Positions 52,610 through 62,959 of a DNA stretch of 64,000 bases are shown one piece after another. This DNA is from Salminus brasiliensis. Lineage: Eukaryota; Chordata; Actinopteri; Characiformes; Bryconidae. The translations under genes were made by a program, and so were the position numbers. Below the pieces are notes generated by a model. The model saw only the letters and a list, made by a program, of their open reading frames with translations. It did not search any database and had not been told where the DNA came from. Positions within the stretch are counted from its first letter, which is position 1; each line of letters starts with the position of its first letter. The stretch covers positions 3,075,526 to 3,139,525 of the forward strand of contig NC_132881.1 in assembly GCF_030463535.1 (NCBI RefSeq), read 5' to 3'.

Positions 52610-53420
52610 AGTATTTCTAATGAAGTGGCCAGTGAGTAAAATGACAAGATAGGTGTTTCTAATAAAGTGGCCAGTAAGTGTAAGCATAATGTAGGGGTTT
52701 CTAATAAAGTGGCCAGTGACTGGAAGCACAATGTAGGGGTTTCTAATAAAGTGGCCAGTGAGTAAAATGACAAGATAGGTGTTTCTAATAAAGTGGCCAG
52801 TAAGTGTAAGCATAATGTAGGGGTTTCTAATAAAGTGGCCAGTGACTGGAAGCACAATGTAGGGGTTTCTAATAAAGTGGCCAGTGAGTAAAATGACAAG
52901 ATAGGTGTTTCTAATAAAGTGGCCAGAGAGTGGAAGCACAAGGTAGGTGTTTCTAATAAAGTGGCCAGTAAGTGTAAGCATAATGTAGGGGTTTCTAATA
53001 AAGTGGCCAGTGACTGGAAGCACAATGTAGGGGTTTCTAATAAAGTGGCCAGTGAGTAAAATGACAAGATAGGTGTTTCTAATAAAGTGGCCAGAGAGTG
53101 GAAGCACAAGGTAGGTGTTTCTAATAAAGTGGCCAGAGAGTGGAAGCACAAGGTTGTGGGTTTCTACCAAAGTGACCATTGCGTTGAAGCACAAGGTGTT
53201 TCTAATAATGTGGCCAGAGAGTGGAAGCACAATGTAGGGGTTTCTAATAAAGTGGCCAGTGAGTAAAATGACAAGATAGGTGTTTCTAATAAAGTGGCCA
53301 GAGAGTGGAAGCACAATGTAGGGGTTTCTAATAAAGTGGCCAGTGAGTGAAAGCACAAGGTAGGTGTTTCTAATAATGTGGCCAGAGAGCGGAATTACAA
53401 TGTAAAGTTTTTAAATAAAG
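52610..53420 (-). repeat. 42-bp minisatellite, array B (about 19 units)
   Basis: Same unit as array A but with its own variants ('gtgagtaaaatgacaagata', 'gtaagtgtaagcataatgta', 'gtgactggaagcacaatgta'). These form a 126-base three-unit block, starting at 52631, 52757 and 52883. A copy at 53051 is spaced by 168 bases, exactly four units. One unit near 53165 has lost AATAAA ('ctaccaaagtg'). Confidence 0.92.
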
Positions 53421-53534
53421 TATAAAAAAAATTCAGATAAATACAATTTAGCGTCATAATATATTAATATATATAAATAAATATAAAACAGTTTATAAAA
53501 GCATGCGAGACTATCGCGCCCTCGTATCCGGCGC

Positions 53535-53729
53535 CACGTCACTACATGCCCGGATGTTGACAGCGCTGCTGAGAGCCAGCTGTAGCACAAAAACAACAAC
53601 AACAGAGAGCGACCGCAGGACATGTCGAGCTTTTAGCGGCAGATTAAGCGACTAAAGTCATCCAGAACCGCCGGTAAACCGACAGATACCAGGTTATAAC
53701 GGGGGTTATTTCGACGCGAGCGCAGGAAG
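53535..53729 (+). promoter_or_regulatory. ypel5: ypel5 promoter and noncoding first exon
   Basis: GC-rich sequence with CpGs and a CACGTCAC element (53535-53542), which resembles an E-box or CRE half site. It leads into a leader that ends at a strong donor, 'CGCAGGAAG|gtaaga' (exon end 53729). The leader holds a tiny upstream frame, MSSF, at 53622-53636. The exact transcription start is unknown, and linkage to the coding exon at 55353 is by consensus only. Confidence 0.5.
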
Positions 53730-53918
53730 GTAAGACTTGGTTGGTTTTCGTGGTGAAAAACGGCAAAAGAAAAGAAAAGGTTCAGCTCGCAACAGCCTGA
53801 AGAAGCGGTGCCCTTTATTTAACTCGGGTTTAACTCGGGTTTGACTCGGGTTTGACTTTTCTTCGGTCGGTGTTGTCGTTTTAGACGTGGCAGTATCAGC
53901 TCTGAAGGGGGGCTAGAG

Positions 53919-53960
53919 GGGAGGGGGAGGGGGGGGGGGGGGGTGAGGGGAGGGGGGGGT
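53919..53960 (+). repeat. G-rich tract
   Basis: Runs of up to 17 G interrupted by single A or T, in the first ypel5 intron close to the promoter. Several G runs could form a G-quadruplex on the plus (nontemplate) strand; this is inference. Confidence 0.9.
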
Positions 53961-54029
53961 GTAGCCGTGTACCCTTAACCCAGAGTCAAGCCTGGGGAGC
54001 TGGACACCATGGTCCATGGAGGCAGGGCT

Positions 54030-55120
54030 CAACTTCGGGCTTAAGTGATCTAGCCCTGACTAACTGCAGCTCAACCAGCCAGGACAGTAGTAGTGCCTGA
54101 CTGGGCTCTTCATAGTATTAACTAACTAGTGAAAATAAGGAATTTTGATTTAGCCTCCTTTGTGACCGGCTTAGGTTTAGGCTTAAATTATCAGGCTAAA
54201 TTGAGAAGTCCTGCTCTGTGAAACCTCCCCACCAGGATTTCTCATTAATCCAGATAACCTAAACCCAATCTTAATGTCCCTCATCTGATCTTTTACGACT
54301 GGCTTGACTTGGTTTGGATTATCCGGCTAAACTGAGGATTTCTTATTTTGCCAGAAAACCTAAGACCAGTCTTAATGTATGTCAGCTATTTTGATACTGG
54401 CTTAAGTTTAAGCTTAAATGATCAGGTTAAACTGAGAAGTCCTGGTTTGTAAAAAAAAATAATAAAAAAAAATAAATATATATATATATTTATATATCCC
54501 CACCAGGATTTCTCCTTTAGCCAGATGTCTTAAGCTCATGTCATGCTTTGTGAAGTATCCCCACCTGGATATCTTATTTAGCCAGATAACCCAAACCCAA
54601 TCTTAATATCCCTCAGCTTTTTTGCGACTGGTTTGACTTTAGGCTTGGATTATCATGCTATCAGAATTTCTAATTTAGCCAGATATCTAATCCTAATGTG
54701 TGTCAGCTATTTTGATACTGGCTTAAGTTTAAGATTAAATTATTAAACTAAATTCAGAAGTCCTGGTTTGAGGATTATTCCCACCAGGATTTCTGATTTA
54801 GCCAGATAACATAAGCCCAATCTTAATGTCTGTCAGCTATTTCGATACTGGCTTAAGTTTAAATTTAAATGATCAGGCTAAACTGAAAAGCCCTGCTTTG
54901 TAAAAGAAAATCCCCACCAGGATTTCTGATTTAGCCAGATGTCTTAAACCCAATCTTACCCCTTAGCTTTTTTTTTTTTTGCAACTGGCTTGACTTTAGG
55001 CTTGGATTATCAGGCTGAACTAAAGATTTCTAATTTAGCCAGATATCTTAAGACCACTCTGTTGCGACCGGGTTGACTTGGCTTAAATGATCAGGCTAAA
55101 CTGAGAAGCCCTGTTTTGTG
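54030..55120 (+). repeat. Degenerate repeat of about 120-bp units in ypel5 intron 1
   Basis: Each unit combines 'caccaggatttctgatttag', 'ccagataacctaagcccaat' and 'gatactggcttaagtttaag', then 'gatcaggctaaactgagaag'. Some eight or nine mutated copies are visible. Rare promoter-proximal elements may hide here, but nothing else is recognisable. Confidence 0.85.
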
Positions 55121-55377
55121 AATATCCTCCAGGGTACAATCCACAAGAACCAAGTTTCAGGTACATGCGCAAATAACATGAAGAGACGGCTAGGGTAGAT
55201 ATCTGCTTGATTTATTGACCTCCTGGAATGGAAGTTCTGCCCTCGCTTTGACCCGTGAATAGATGCACAGTAACAGTATGGTATATGCAAGGCCTTGTGT
55301 TACCCAGTCAGCGCATGGGCATCGTTACAAATGTGCCATGTCACGTTTGCAGATCCACGGGAACCCAGGAGCGCGCC

Positions 55378-55518
55378 ATGGGCCGAATCTTTCTGGACCA
55401 CATTGGGGGCACACGGCTTTTCTCCTGCGCCAACTGCGACACCATCCTGACCAACCGCTCCGAGCTCATCTCAACTCGCTTCACTGGAGCCACGGGCAGG
55501 GCCTTCCTGTTCAACAAG
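55378..55518 (+). CDS. ypel5: ypel5 first coding exon
   Basis: 47 codons ending GRAFLFNK, phase 0. The exon also has 25 bases of 5'UTR (55353-55377). The donor is GC, at 55519-55520. It contributes the first zinc-ligand pair. Confidence 0.95.
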
Positions 55519-56587
55519 GCATGTATCTGCCCCTGTAACTACACACACACACACACATGCATACACATACACAACCACAACCAGTATACAAACATTTAGC
55601 TCAGACCAAGCCATAGAGTGTCCTCTTGTGTGTCCGTCCTCTCTTTTGTTTACTGCTTGGACAAAACTCTGCTGCTGAAGCACAAACAATATTTACTGTA
55701 TAGACGGGGCCGCAAAAATAACACTGACCGCCAACAGTCTAAAACACTGTAGGCTTGTAAACTGTGAGCATGAGGAGTTCTTGTAGGATGAGGCTATTTA
55801 AGAGGGTTCGGAGCACTGTTTACATGAAATGAATGCTAAAACAAACAGTGGGGTGGGGAATAACGGTATGCTCTGAACTCTGGCCGTTCTGTACATTAGT
55901 CTGGATAGATAATGAGAAAAACTGGCAAGATTCCCAATGCTGTAGTCAGAGAATTACAGAGGTGATCTGAATAAAGGGTCAGTAAAACACTAGTAGGTTC
56001 AATAAAACGATATGTCAAAAGTTTGTGGACATCACTTCTTATACTAGGTTTTCAAATGAGAGTCCTCTACTTGATGCAGTTGCAGTTCGTATCGATGATG
56101 CCACAGCCACATTCGTGGCTGAGGGTACCCAGAGAAGGTGGGTAGGGGCTGCTCAGTGCCAACCAGTGTGGGCGTCTGAAATGGCAAGGATGTTGGGTTC
56201 GTGTGACTTTGTGTAATGAAGTTCTAGCTAGTGGTGGGAATTGGAAACAACTTAATTGGGAAGGGAATGCAGGATCGTCAACCATTGGTTCCCTTCTGTT
56301 GTTCTCAGAAATGTGTGTGTGTGTGTGTGTGTGTGTGTGGTCGTGTTCTTTTTTACTCCAAGGTGGTGAACCTGCAGTACAGTGAGGTGCAGGACCGCGT
56401 GATGCTGACGGGACGACACATGGTGCGCGACGTCAGCTGCAAGAACTGCAACAGCAAGCTGGGCTGGATCTATGAGTTCGCCACCGAGGACAGCCAGCGC
56501 TACAAGGAGGGACGTGTCATCCTGGAGAGGGCGCTGGTGAGGGAGAGCGAGGGCTTCGAAGAGCACATCCCTTCGGATGCTTCTTGA
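55378..56587 (+). CDS. ypel5: ypel5: Yippee-like protein 5
   Basis: Joined coding 55378-55518 and 56363-56587 gives 121 residues, the family length, almost identical to mammalian YPEL5. Zinc ligands C17, C20, C73 and C76 make the Yippee pattern C-x2-C-x52-C-x2-C. The protein starts [20 protein letters not shown] and ends EEHIPSDAS. Mammalian YPEL5 is an intracellular protein reported as a partner of the CTLH/GID ubiquitin ligase. The start ATG follows an acceptor ('cgtttgcag', exon begins 55353). The single coding intron has a GC donor (AAG|gcatgt) and an AG acceptor; a GT donor would break the frame. The final coding positions are GC-rich, unlike the AT-rich surroundings. Confidence 0.97.
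55545..55590. repeat. Short (AC)n-rich stretch
   Basis: An interrupted AC run just inside the ypel5 coding intron. Confidence 0.8.
56311..56340. repeat. (GT)n microsatellite beside the ypel5 acceptor
   Basis: About 14 GT units end only 23 bases before the last-exon acceptor 'ttactccaag'. The pyrimidine tract 'tcttttttactcc' lies between them. Confidence 0.95.
56363..56587 (+). CDS. ypel5: ypel5 last coding exon
   Basis: 74 codons plus TGA, phase 0, beginning [20 protein letters not shown]. It carries the second zinc pair CKNC and the conserved [20 protein letters not shown] block. A decayed partial copy lies at 57884-58035. Confidence 0.97.
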   Translation: MVNLQYSEVQDRVMLTGRHMVRDVSCKNCNSKLGWIYEFATEDSQRYKEGRVILERALVRESEGFEEHIPSDAS

Positions 56588-57165
56588 AGGCGGGCTCTCA
56601 AGCCTTTCCCGGGTAGACCTCCTTCACTACCTGCTCTTCGCTGCGGTGTACCGAGGCTTTGTGGTCATGTTTCATACTGTATCTATGCCCAGGTAACCTT
56701 CAGTGTACGTGTGTGTATGTGTGTGTGTGCGCACGCCGGGCTGCATCTTTGCCCACTCGTACCTTTCTACGCCAGCAACATCAGAGCTTAAGAGTATGCG
56801 TTACGAGCACACGGAACAAAACGAGCACCCCAAGCCCAACCTTTCGGCATCGGGCTTCTTGATATATCGTAGTGGTCCGATGCTGTACTGCACGTGTTCC
56901 TTCAGAGCTTCAGAGTACAAGTACTGCACCTCTCAGACCCTCATATCTCCTCAGTGGTGTTTTAAGGTGTTGTGTTCCACGTCACTTGGCTGTATCTGTG
57001 TTTCTTCTGCAGTGGTGCTCGTTTCATTGAGGTCTGGAGACACCAGGCTGGACTGAGCATGTTCCTGAGTGGTTCTTTTTGACCTGGAGGCCCAAAAGTG
57101 AATGTAATCTCACTGCTCATGGTCTGTCATGGGGTGGGGGAATAAAAATAAACAAATAAAATCCC
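56588..57165 (+). other. ypel5: ypel5 3'UTR with poly(A) signal
   Basis: AATAAAAATAAACAAATAAA at 57141-57160 packs three canonical hexamers into 20 bases, 554 bases after the stop codon. A GT-rich stretch is at 56707-56735. Frames in this stretch have no known motif. Confidence 0.6.
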
Positions 57166-57800
57166 CCCAGAAAACCATAACACCGCACCACCAACTAGAT
57201 TTACAAAGGATGGGCTTAGACTGTAGACCCCTGCAGAAAAGGAGGGGCTGCTCCTGGCTGGAAAGCCCTAAAAACACTGCAGATTAGCACACGTATACAT
57301 CTGGGGAATTCCACTCCTGGTTCTGGAGATCCACCACCTTGAGGAGGGTATTCAGATGACGCCTGAATGTCTTCCCAACCTGGGTCAGGTGTGCTACGCT
57401 TAAAAATACAAGTGCTTCAAATGGTTCCTCGGGCGATGCCATAGAAGAGAGTGTGAGGACCTTTTACAGGTCCAAAAAAAACGTTCTTCGCAATCACACA
57501 TGGAAGCCGAACATGGTTCTTCTGAGGCATTGCTCCAGGAAACACCTATATTTTTGAGAGAATGTGGCTTAGGGTGGGAGCTCAGCTCTGCAGGGTGGGT
57601 GATGATCAGGACCAGGACTGGCCTTATAGTGTTGGTAAATCAGTATACAATTGGAAGCCAGCATTAGATATTCTCTGAGGTGACAATACACGGTTCAGTG
57701 TACGGTACCAGTCGAAAGTTTGGATACACCTGGTTAAATGGGTGCTGATTGTCGTTGTCATCATCATCATCATCTGATAGCATTTGATCCAAAGGCTAGG
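57165..57800. other. Intergenic, nothing firm
   Basis: 57415-57550 has 'aaatggttcctcgggcgatg' and 'gaacatggttcttctgaggc', reminiscent of a dispersed 'aagaaccac' repeat also glimpsed near 13145. A short (ATC)n run is at 57757-57775. Confidence 0.4.
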
Positions 57801-57883
57801 GTGACCACTAGGGGGACACTGGGGACACATTTGGGTATCACCGTAGTTAGGATGTCGTGGCTGAGGGGTTTCAAGCGGTGAAT

Positions 57884-58035
57884 CTGCCGCAACAGTGAGC
57901 TGGACTGGATCTACGGGTTCGGGTTCGGTGCTACAAGGAGGGACGTGTCATCCTGGAGAGGGCGCTGGTGAAAGTGAGCACGTCCCGTCAGATGCTTCTT
58001 GAAGGCGGGCTCTCGAGTCTTTCGTGGGTAGACCT
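57884..58035 (+). pseudogene. Truncated, broken duplicate of the ypel5 last exon
   Basis: 'tgccgcaacagtgagctgga' through 'ctacaaggagggacgtgtca', 'ggagagggcgctggtgaa' and 'gatgcttcttgaaggcggg' matches 56440-56625, including the stop and the start of the 3'UTR. Internal deletions, one before the 'ctacaagg' block and one near 'gtgagcacgtccc', break the frame. Only the 3' part is present, so it cannot encode the zinc fold. Confidence 0.85.
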
Positions 58036-58111
58036 CGGGAAAGACTCGAAGACACTGGGGACACTCTGGTAGCCACTGAAGCTTGGATGTCGTGGCTGAG
58101 GGGTTTCCAAG

Positions 58112-59640
58112 TAGGTCTTAAGTTGTAGGACCGTTGGTAGTGTGTGTATGGGTGGAAACCCCTCTCTAACCTACATAGATGCACACACACTAAAACCAGT
58201 AAATAGCCTTAATAGCCTATATGACCAAATCACCCCCTTTCAGCTTAGCCTACAACCCCCCCCTATTAGCCACGACATCCTAACTGGTCATTCCTCTGAC
58301 CCTATGGCCATCCTAGCATCGGGATCACATGCTTTTAAGAAGACGATGTTCAACTAGGTGTGTCCAAGCTTTTGACTGCTACCACAAACGTTAAAGGGGA
58401 GTTCCACCAACTTTCCAAAACACTTTCTGTACGTGTAAATCAGGGTCCACAACGCCGATTAGAGGGGTTTGACCTGATATGGGTCATTACAGAGAAACGT
58501 ACAAACGTTTATGTTTTTATTACAGTGGTGGTGAATGGAACCATATGACCAATACAACAAATACATATAGATGAAGACATTGATGAGAGTTAGTGGCAAA
58601 TCCATCAAGGGGTCTTTTTGGGGGACTATATTTTGCGGCCCAACACCCTGCATGTATCCCTCCACCATTAACAAATTTAAAAATTAGTTTTAGGCCGGAA
58701 CTATTATAGCACAATATCTCAGACAATTACTGAATTGGCAAGTTTCTCTAGAACCCAGCGTTTCACACCAAACCCACTCTTAATTACTTGGTTATTATTA
58801 TTATTATTATTATTACACATAATATAAAGAGTCTGGGTGTTCCCTTTTCAGGGAAATGGAAAATGCTGCGAAATCGGCCTCATCTGCTGTAACCGAGGCT
58901 ACTAAACAAATGCGGCAGTGCAGCAGACGGAGATTAGCCCGAAAAACGGCTGAAGTGACTTGCATCGAAGGTCACAGTCCAGAGTTTGTCCCTTTGTCTC
59001 CGCAGTGGACTTCACTGCGTCATTATATGATTTATTATTATGGTTGTTCTAAACATTAGCGGTTAACTTCATTAGTGCTATCTCAGCTTAGTTGCATAAG
59101 ACTTATTAGGATGTTGTGACCGTGGCTCTTTAGTAAGATTATTAGCTTTAATGATGTTGTTCAGTTCTTTTTTTTGATTATTAGTTGACAAGGGGACGAG
59201 GAGACAGATGCTAACTGTTTAGCTGTTTCCATCAGCTGTTTCTGGATGTTTGTGGTTATTTTTGAATAAACAGACTGTCCTTTAAAACGCACACTGTGAT
59301 CACATGCGGCTGTTTATTTATTTATTTTATTTATTTGGTTGCAATGGCGATAACCTCATGGGTAATCAAGGGCTAAGTTATTAATAATTCTAGTTGATAA
59401 CAGGAGATAACGATAGACTAGCTGATCACTGATCAGTCTACTAGTTGATAAAATCCAATCCAGTTTTAGCTTTATCGACAACCTGAAGTTTGGCGGCGCT
59501 ACGTTATGTAATATTCTATAGGCAGCCGCACATTCCTCAGCCCTGTTGGACACAATTTTTTGTGTTTTGGTCCAACACTCTGGTCTCTGACTACAGTTCC
59601 CAGCATGCATTGCGTCATTAACTGAGCGATAATACCAGTA
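58112..59640. other. No gene recognised
   Basis: A 67-codon frame (58856-59059, plus) follows an acceptor-like 'cccttttcag' but shows no recognisable motif and no partner exon. An (ATT)n run lies at 58795-58814. Confidence 0.4.
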
Positions 59641-59647
59641 GTTAGCT

Positions 59648-59850
59648 GGTAACAGTGGGGCAACAGTGGCTCAGCAGTTTAGAGCTCTGGGCTGTTGATG
59701 GTAGGGTTGATACTTGTCAGGCTTGGCAAGCTGCTACTGTTGGGTCCTGGAACAAGGACCCTTCACCTGCCCGGGTGCCCGCTGCTTCAGGCAAGTGTGC
59801 TCTCAGTCAGTCTTAGTCGCATGTGCCAAATTTCATCGGCGTCCAACACA
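59648..59850 (+). mobile_element. SINE family B, diverged copy
   Basis: 'caacagtggctcagcagttt' (A-box region), 'ggcttggcaagctgctactg' and 'acccttcacctgcccgggtg' follow the order of the 30417-30690 copy. The B box is damaged ('gggttgatactt'). Confidence 0.6.
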
Positions 59851-60463
59851 TATGGTGTATATGGTCGTCTCGTCTTGGTGTACAATGAGGGCACTTAATT
59901 AACAGGCCTTAAACAGCCTTGGGGCCGCTGGTGGGCTCAGGTTTGTACGGAAGTCCCTGTAGTTACTCAGTTATACACATTAGGGGTTAAGCTAGGGGTT
60001 TGAGCAATATTAAACAATATTAATTAAAAACAATAATTAAGAACTGTAATGCAATCAGGGAACGTTTAAAACATTATTTACCCACTGAGCACCACCCTGA
60101 CCAGTATATGCGTTAGATCAGTACTGAAGAAATCTACTAATTGTGTGAAAAGGTTTATTTATTTATTTATTATTTTATTAAAAACAGTATAAAAACTGTA
60201 CAAATACATTATAAAAGACCATAAAAAAGTCATTTTACACCAGAAGCAAACAGAAGACAAATATGAACTCTTACCATAACGGTACCTCTCCATCTTTGTC
60301 CACTAGATGGCCACAAAACTAAACCTTGCCTCAACTGTCCAGGAAGACTTTGACCTCATAGCTGAGGCTTTTGAGGGTTCAAGCTTTGTCCTGGATTCAA
60401 ACCAGGGGTGGATTTTCCATTTAAATCCTTTTGTATGCAGGACCAGACTGCAACACAAACATA

Positions 60464-60484
60464 CACACACACACACACACACAG
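60464..60484. repeat. (AC)n microsatellite
   Basis: About 10 AC units. Confidence 0.9.
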
Positions 60485-60639
60485 CATAAGCATATACGTA
60501 TGTAAAGGAAGACATTTGCATCAAATGTACAGACTGTCAAAAGTAATCAGACAGCAAAGCATCCCAAATGTGCTGTTTCCGGTTTTACACTGGAGCTGTG
60601 ACGCTAGTGTAGTTACTGAGAACCCACCTAGTCCACATT

Positions 60640-60920
60640 TCTCCTTCTCGGAGTGGGCTTCTGCATGTGTTGTTACTGGGACTCCCAAGTGGGCCCCATC
60701 ATTACAGCCCACCCTAATCTCACATGGGTGCCATCTAGGTCACGTGTGCAGCGTACAACCAAGATAGGGCCCATGTTGAACCCCTGCTAGTCCAGTCACT
60801 GACCCTGGTATGGGGGGAAACATGGAACCCACAGATAAAGCTTTCTGGTTGCCGGTTGGGCTACCCATACAGGCCCCACATGGGCATGTTATCTGGGAAA
60901 TGCATAGAGCGGTACTGTAG
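60640..60920 (+). repeat. Dispersed repeat R3, copy 3
   Basis: 'tgggccccatcattacagcc', 'caccctaatctcacatgggt' and 'ggccccacatgggcatgtta' follow the order of 25340-25760 and 29775-30085. Confidence 0.65.
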
Positions 60921-60949
60921 TACTCTAGGTCTTAAGAGTGGGTCCATTC

Positions 60950-61110
60950 TTGCTAAAAGCTTCTGGCTGGATTCCTTGGCCTCCTTTCCACACTGCTCTT
61001 TATCCACAGATTACTTGTGCAGTTCAGGTCAGGGGATTGTGAAGGCCATGAACTTCTGCACCCTTCATATCTGTGCTGGGATTGCTGCACAGTAGACCGG
61101 TGCTCCACCA
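60950..61110 (-). mobile_element. Tc1-like transposase remnant
   Basis: The minus strand reads WPSQSPDLNCTSNLWIKSS, a decayed form of the conserved WPSQSPDLNPIENLW block around a catalytic Asp of Tc1 transposases. No complete element is visible. Confidence 0.65.
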
Positions 61111-61404
61111 CTGGGAGTTTGATTTGCCTACCTAGCAATCCAAGACGAGCGGTTCTCTCTAAGCAGTTATCTTGGATCTTCCAGACCTCAACTTGACCTC
61201 CTTGACCCCGCTGCAGCTATTCGGGGCCCACACTGCAGGATGATCGGGACTACTTTGAGGCTGATTTGCTCTTCCCGACAATCGCCAAAAAAAGTCCCCT
61301 TGATTTCAGGGGGATCATAGACGATGACCCTTCTCAGATGACCCTGTAGTATGTTTGTGTGTGGTGTCTATACTCCAATCTTTAGTCCTCCAATCTTCTT
61401 CCAG

Positions 61405-61534
61405 GATGCCAGACTTCTACCTTCTGCCTGAAAGACAGTCAACCGATGAGAGCCAGGCTGAACGGAACTCGAGCGAGAAACTCCCGCAAGGTTTTGAGGA
61501 CCAGAGCAGTCAGTTGGACGAGCATAATCTTAAG
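61405..61534 (+). other. Weak exon candidate, unassigned
   Basis: After the acceptor 'caatcttcttccag' an ATG at 61406 opens MPDFYLLPERQSTDESQAER, continuing polar to DEHNLK. The end 'CTTAAG|gcatgc' resembles the GC donor of ypel5; without splicing the frame runs to 61576. The product is not recognised. Confidence 0.25.
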
Positions 61535-62210
61535 GCATGCAGTGTTTCGGTCAGGGCAGATGGTGTAGTGTGCTGACCAACTTTGATGACCAACCACGAC
61601 CAAGGCCAGAAACTTGATGAAAAATGGCGTAATGTGTGGTGGGGTCCCTGCCGTTTGGAATGCTCGGCAGCTGCTTAAAGGAGCCCATGGCTGTTTTGTT
61701 GGGACAAGGTTTGAGGAGTATTTACATCATCTGACCTTTTCTAACGAGGACTGGGAACAGGACGTAGTCCTAACAAACTCATATTAATCCAATATCAGTT
61801 CCCCAGGGGTGTCTGAATGTTCCCATGCTGCTGAATCATGTGGATTCTAACACTATAAAAAGGTACTATTCCCACTGAACTACAAAGCTATACCTAGCTA
61901 TACCTTTAAACCCTGAGATGGTCAATCGATAACTGCCCTGCTCCCTCATGGATATGGATCTTTACGACCATCCCAAAGAAGCAGTTCCTTCCTAACTGGT
62001 AGGTTCTTCTCCACCTTTCTGCACATTCAGCAGCCACCATGCTGACAAGCCAGTGTGAGCGAGTTCAGTTTAGCTTTATCATTAACCCTTTCACACACAG
62101 CGTCTCAGATAGAGGCAGGGTGTATAACGCTATAGTTATAGAGCCTGGCGAACTTTGCTGCAGACACACACACACCACTGTGTGATATAACGAGACACGT
62201 GGGCGAGCAT

Positions 62211-62213
<3 letters not shown>

Positions 62214-62263
<50 letters not shown>
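62214..62263. repeat. (GA)n microsatellite
   Basis: About 25 perfect GA units. Confidence 0.97.
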
Positions 62264-62266
<3 letters not shown>

Positions 62267-62431
62267 TAGGAGATACTTATTAACTTTACTGAGATGCTTC
62301 CATCAGCCAAGGATCGGACAGCGCTTAAAGATAAGCCAAGCTCATACCATTCACACGTCTGTTATTTATCTCGGTGTGGGGGGGTCTCAATGTGGGTTGT
62401 GGGTTTGCTTATCTTACCTTTTTTTTTATTA

Positions 62432-62792
62432 AAGCAACATTATGTAGCATTTTTAGCTTAAAATTGCAACAACAGAATCATGTCAATGCTTCCCTCACTA
62501 TAATACGAGAACTTTGCCACTCCAGGCCAGAAATATTGCTGCTGCCGCACTGTGTAACTTTGGAGAAGCTGCGTAACTCGAGTCAAATGAGTAAAATCTT
62601 GCAATCTGTAATTGCGCTCATCTCTACCGACTCAGCCCACATGCTTCTTTTAATTCTCAGCTAAATCTCTCAGCTCGTCCAGAAAAATGTATCCTTTAGT
62701 GGTGTAGTGATGCCAGCACAAATGACACTGCCTAACTGTAGGGGGAGCCCAGGAGCAAGAATAGGCAACTTTTTCCATAGTGTTGCTTGAAT
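62432..62792. mobile_element. Possible miniature inverted-repeat element
   Basis: The left end reads 'ttaaagcaacattatgtagc'. The right end, in reverse complement, reads 'ttcaagcaacactatgg'. The arms match imperfectly over about 20 bases. No coding content is seen. Confidence 0.4.
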
Positions 62793-62959
62793 TTTTCACT
62801 GGAAGTCATTCTCTTTTTATGAGAATCGGCGTCATCCGTGGCGTTCGGCAATGGGTCCAGCTAGCTCCTACTGAGGAAATGCAGGTAACAGCGTTTACAG
62901 CGAAGGTAAAGCGCACCACAAGTCAGCAAGATACTCTCTTTCTCTTACCCATAGAGGGT

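Noticed and set aside
51249..53356. Long frames with repeated 'GHFIRNTYLV' or 'HSLATLLETP' units
   Set aside because: The 42-bp unit is a multiple of three and lacks stops in these frames, so long frames arise automatically. There are no start context, splice sites or conservation signs, and frame identity changes where unit length slips.
58856..59059. 67-codon frame after an acceptor-like sequence
   Set aside because: No recognisable motif, no donor and no partner exon.
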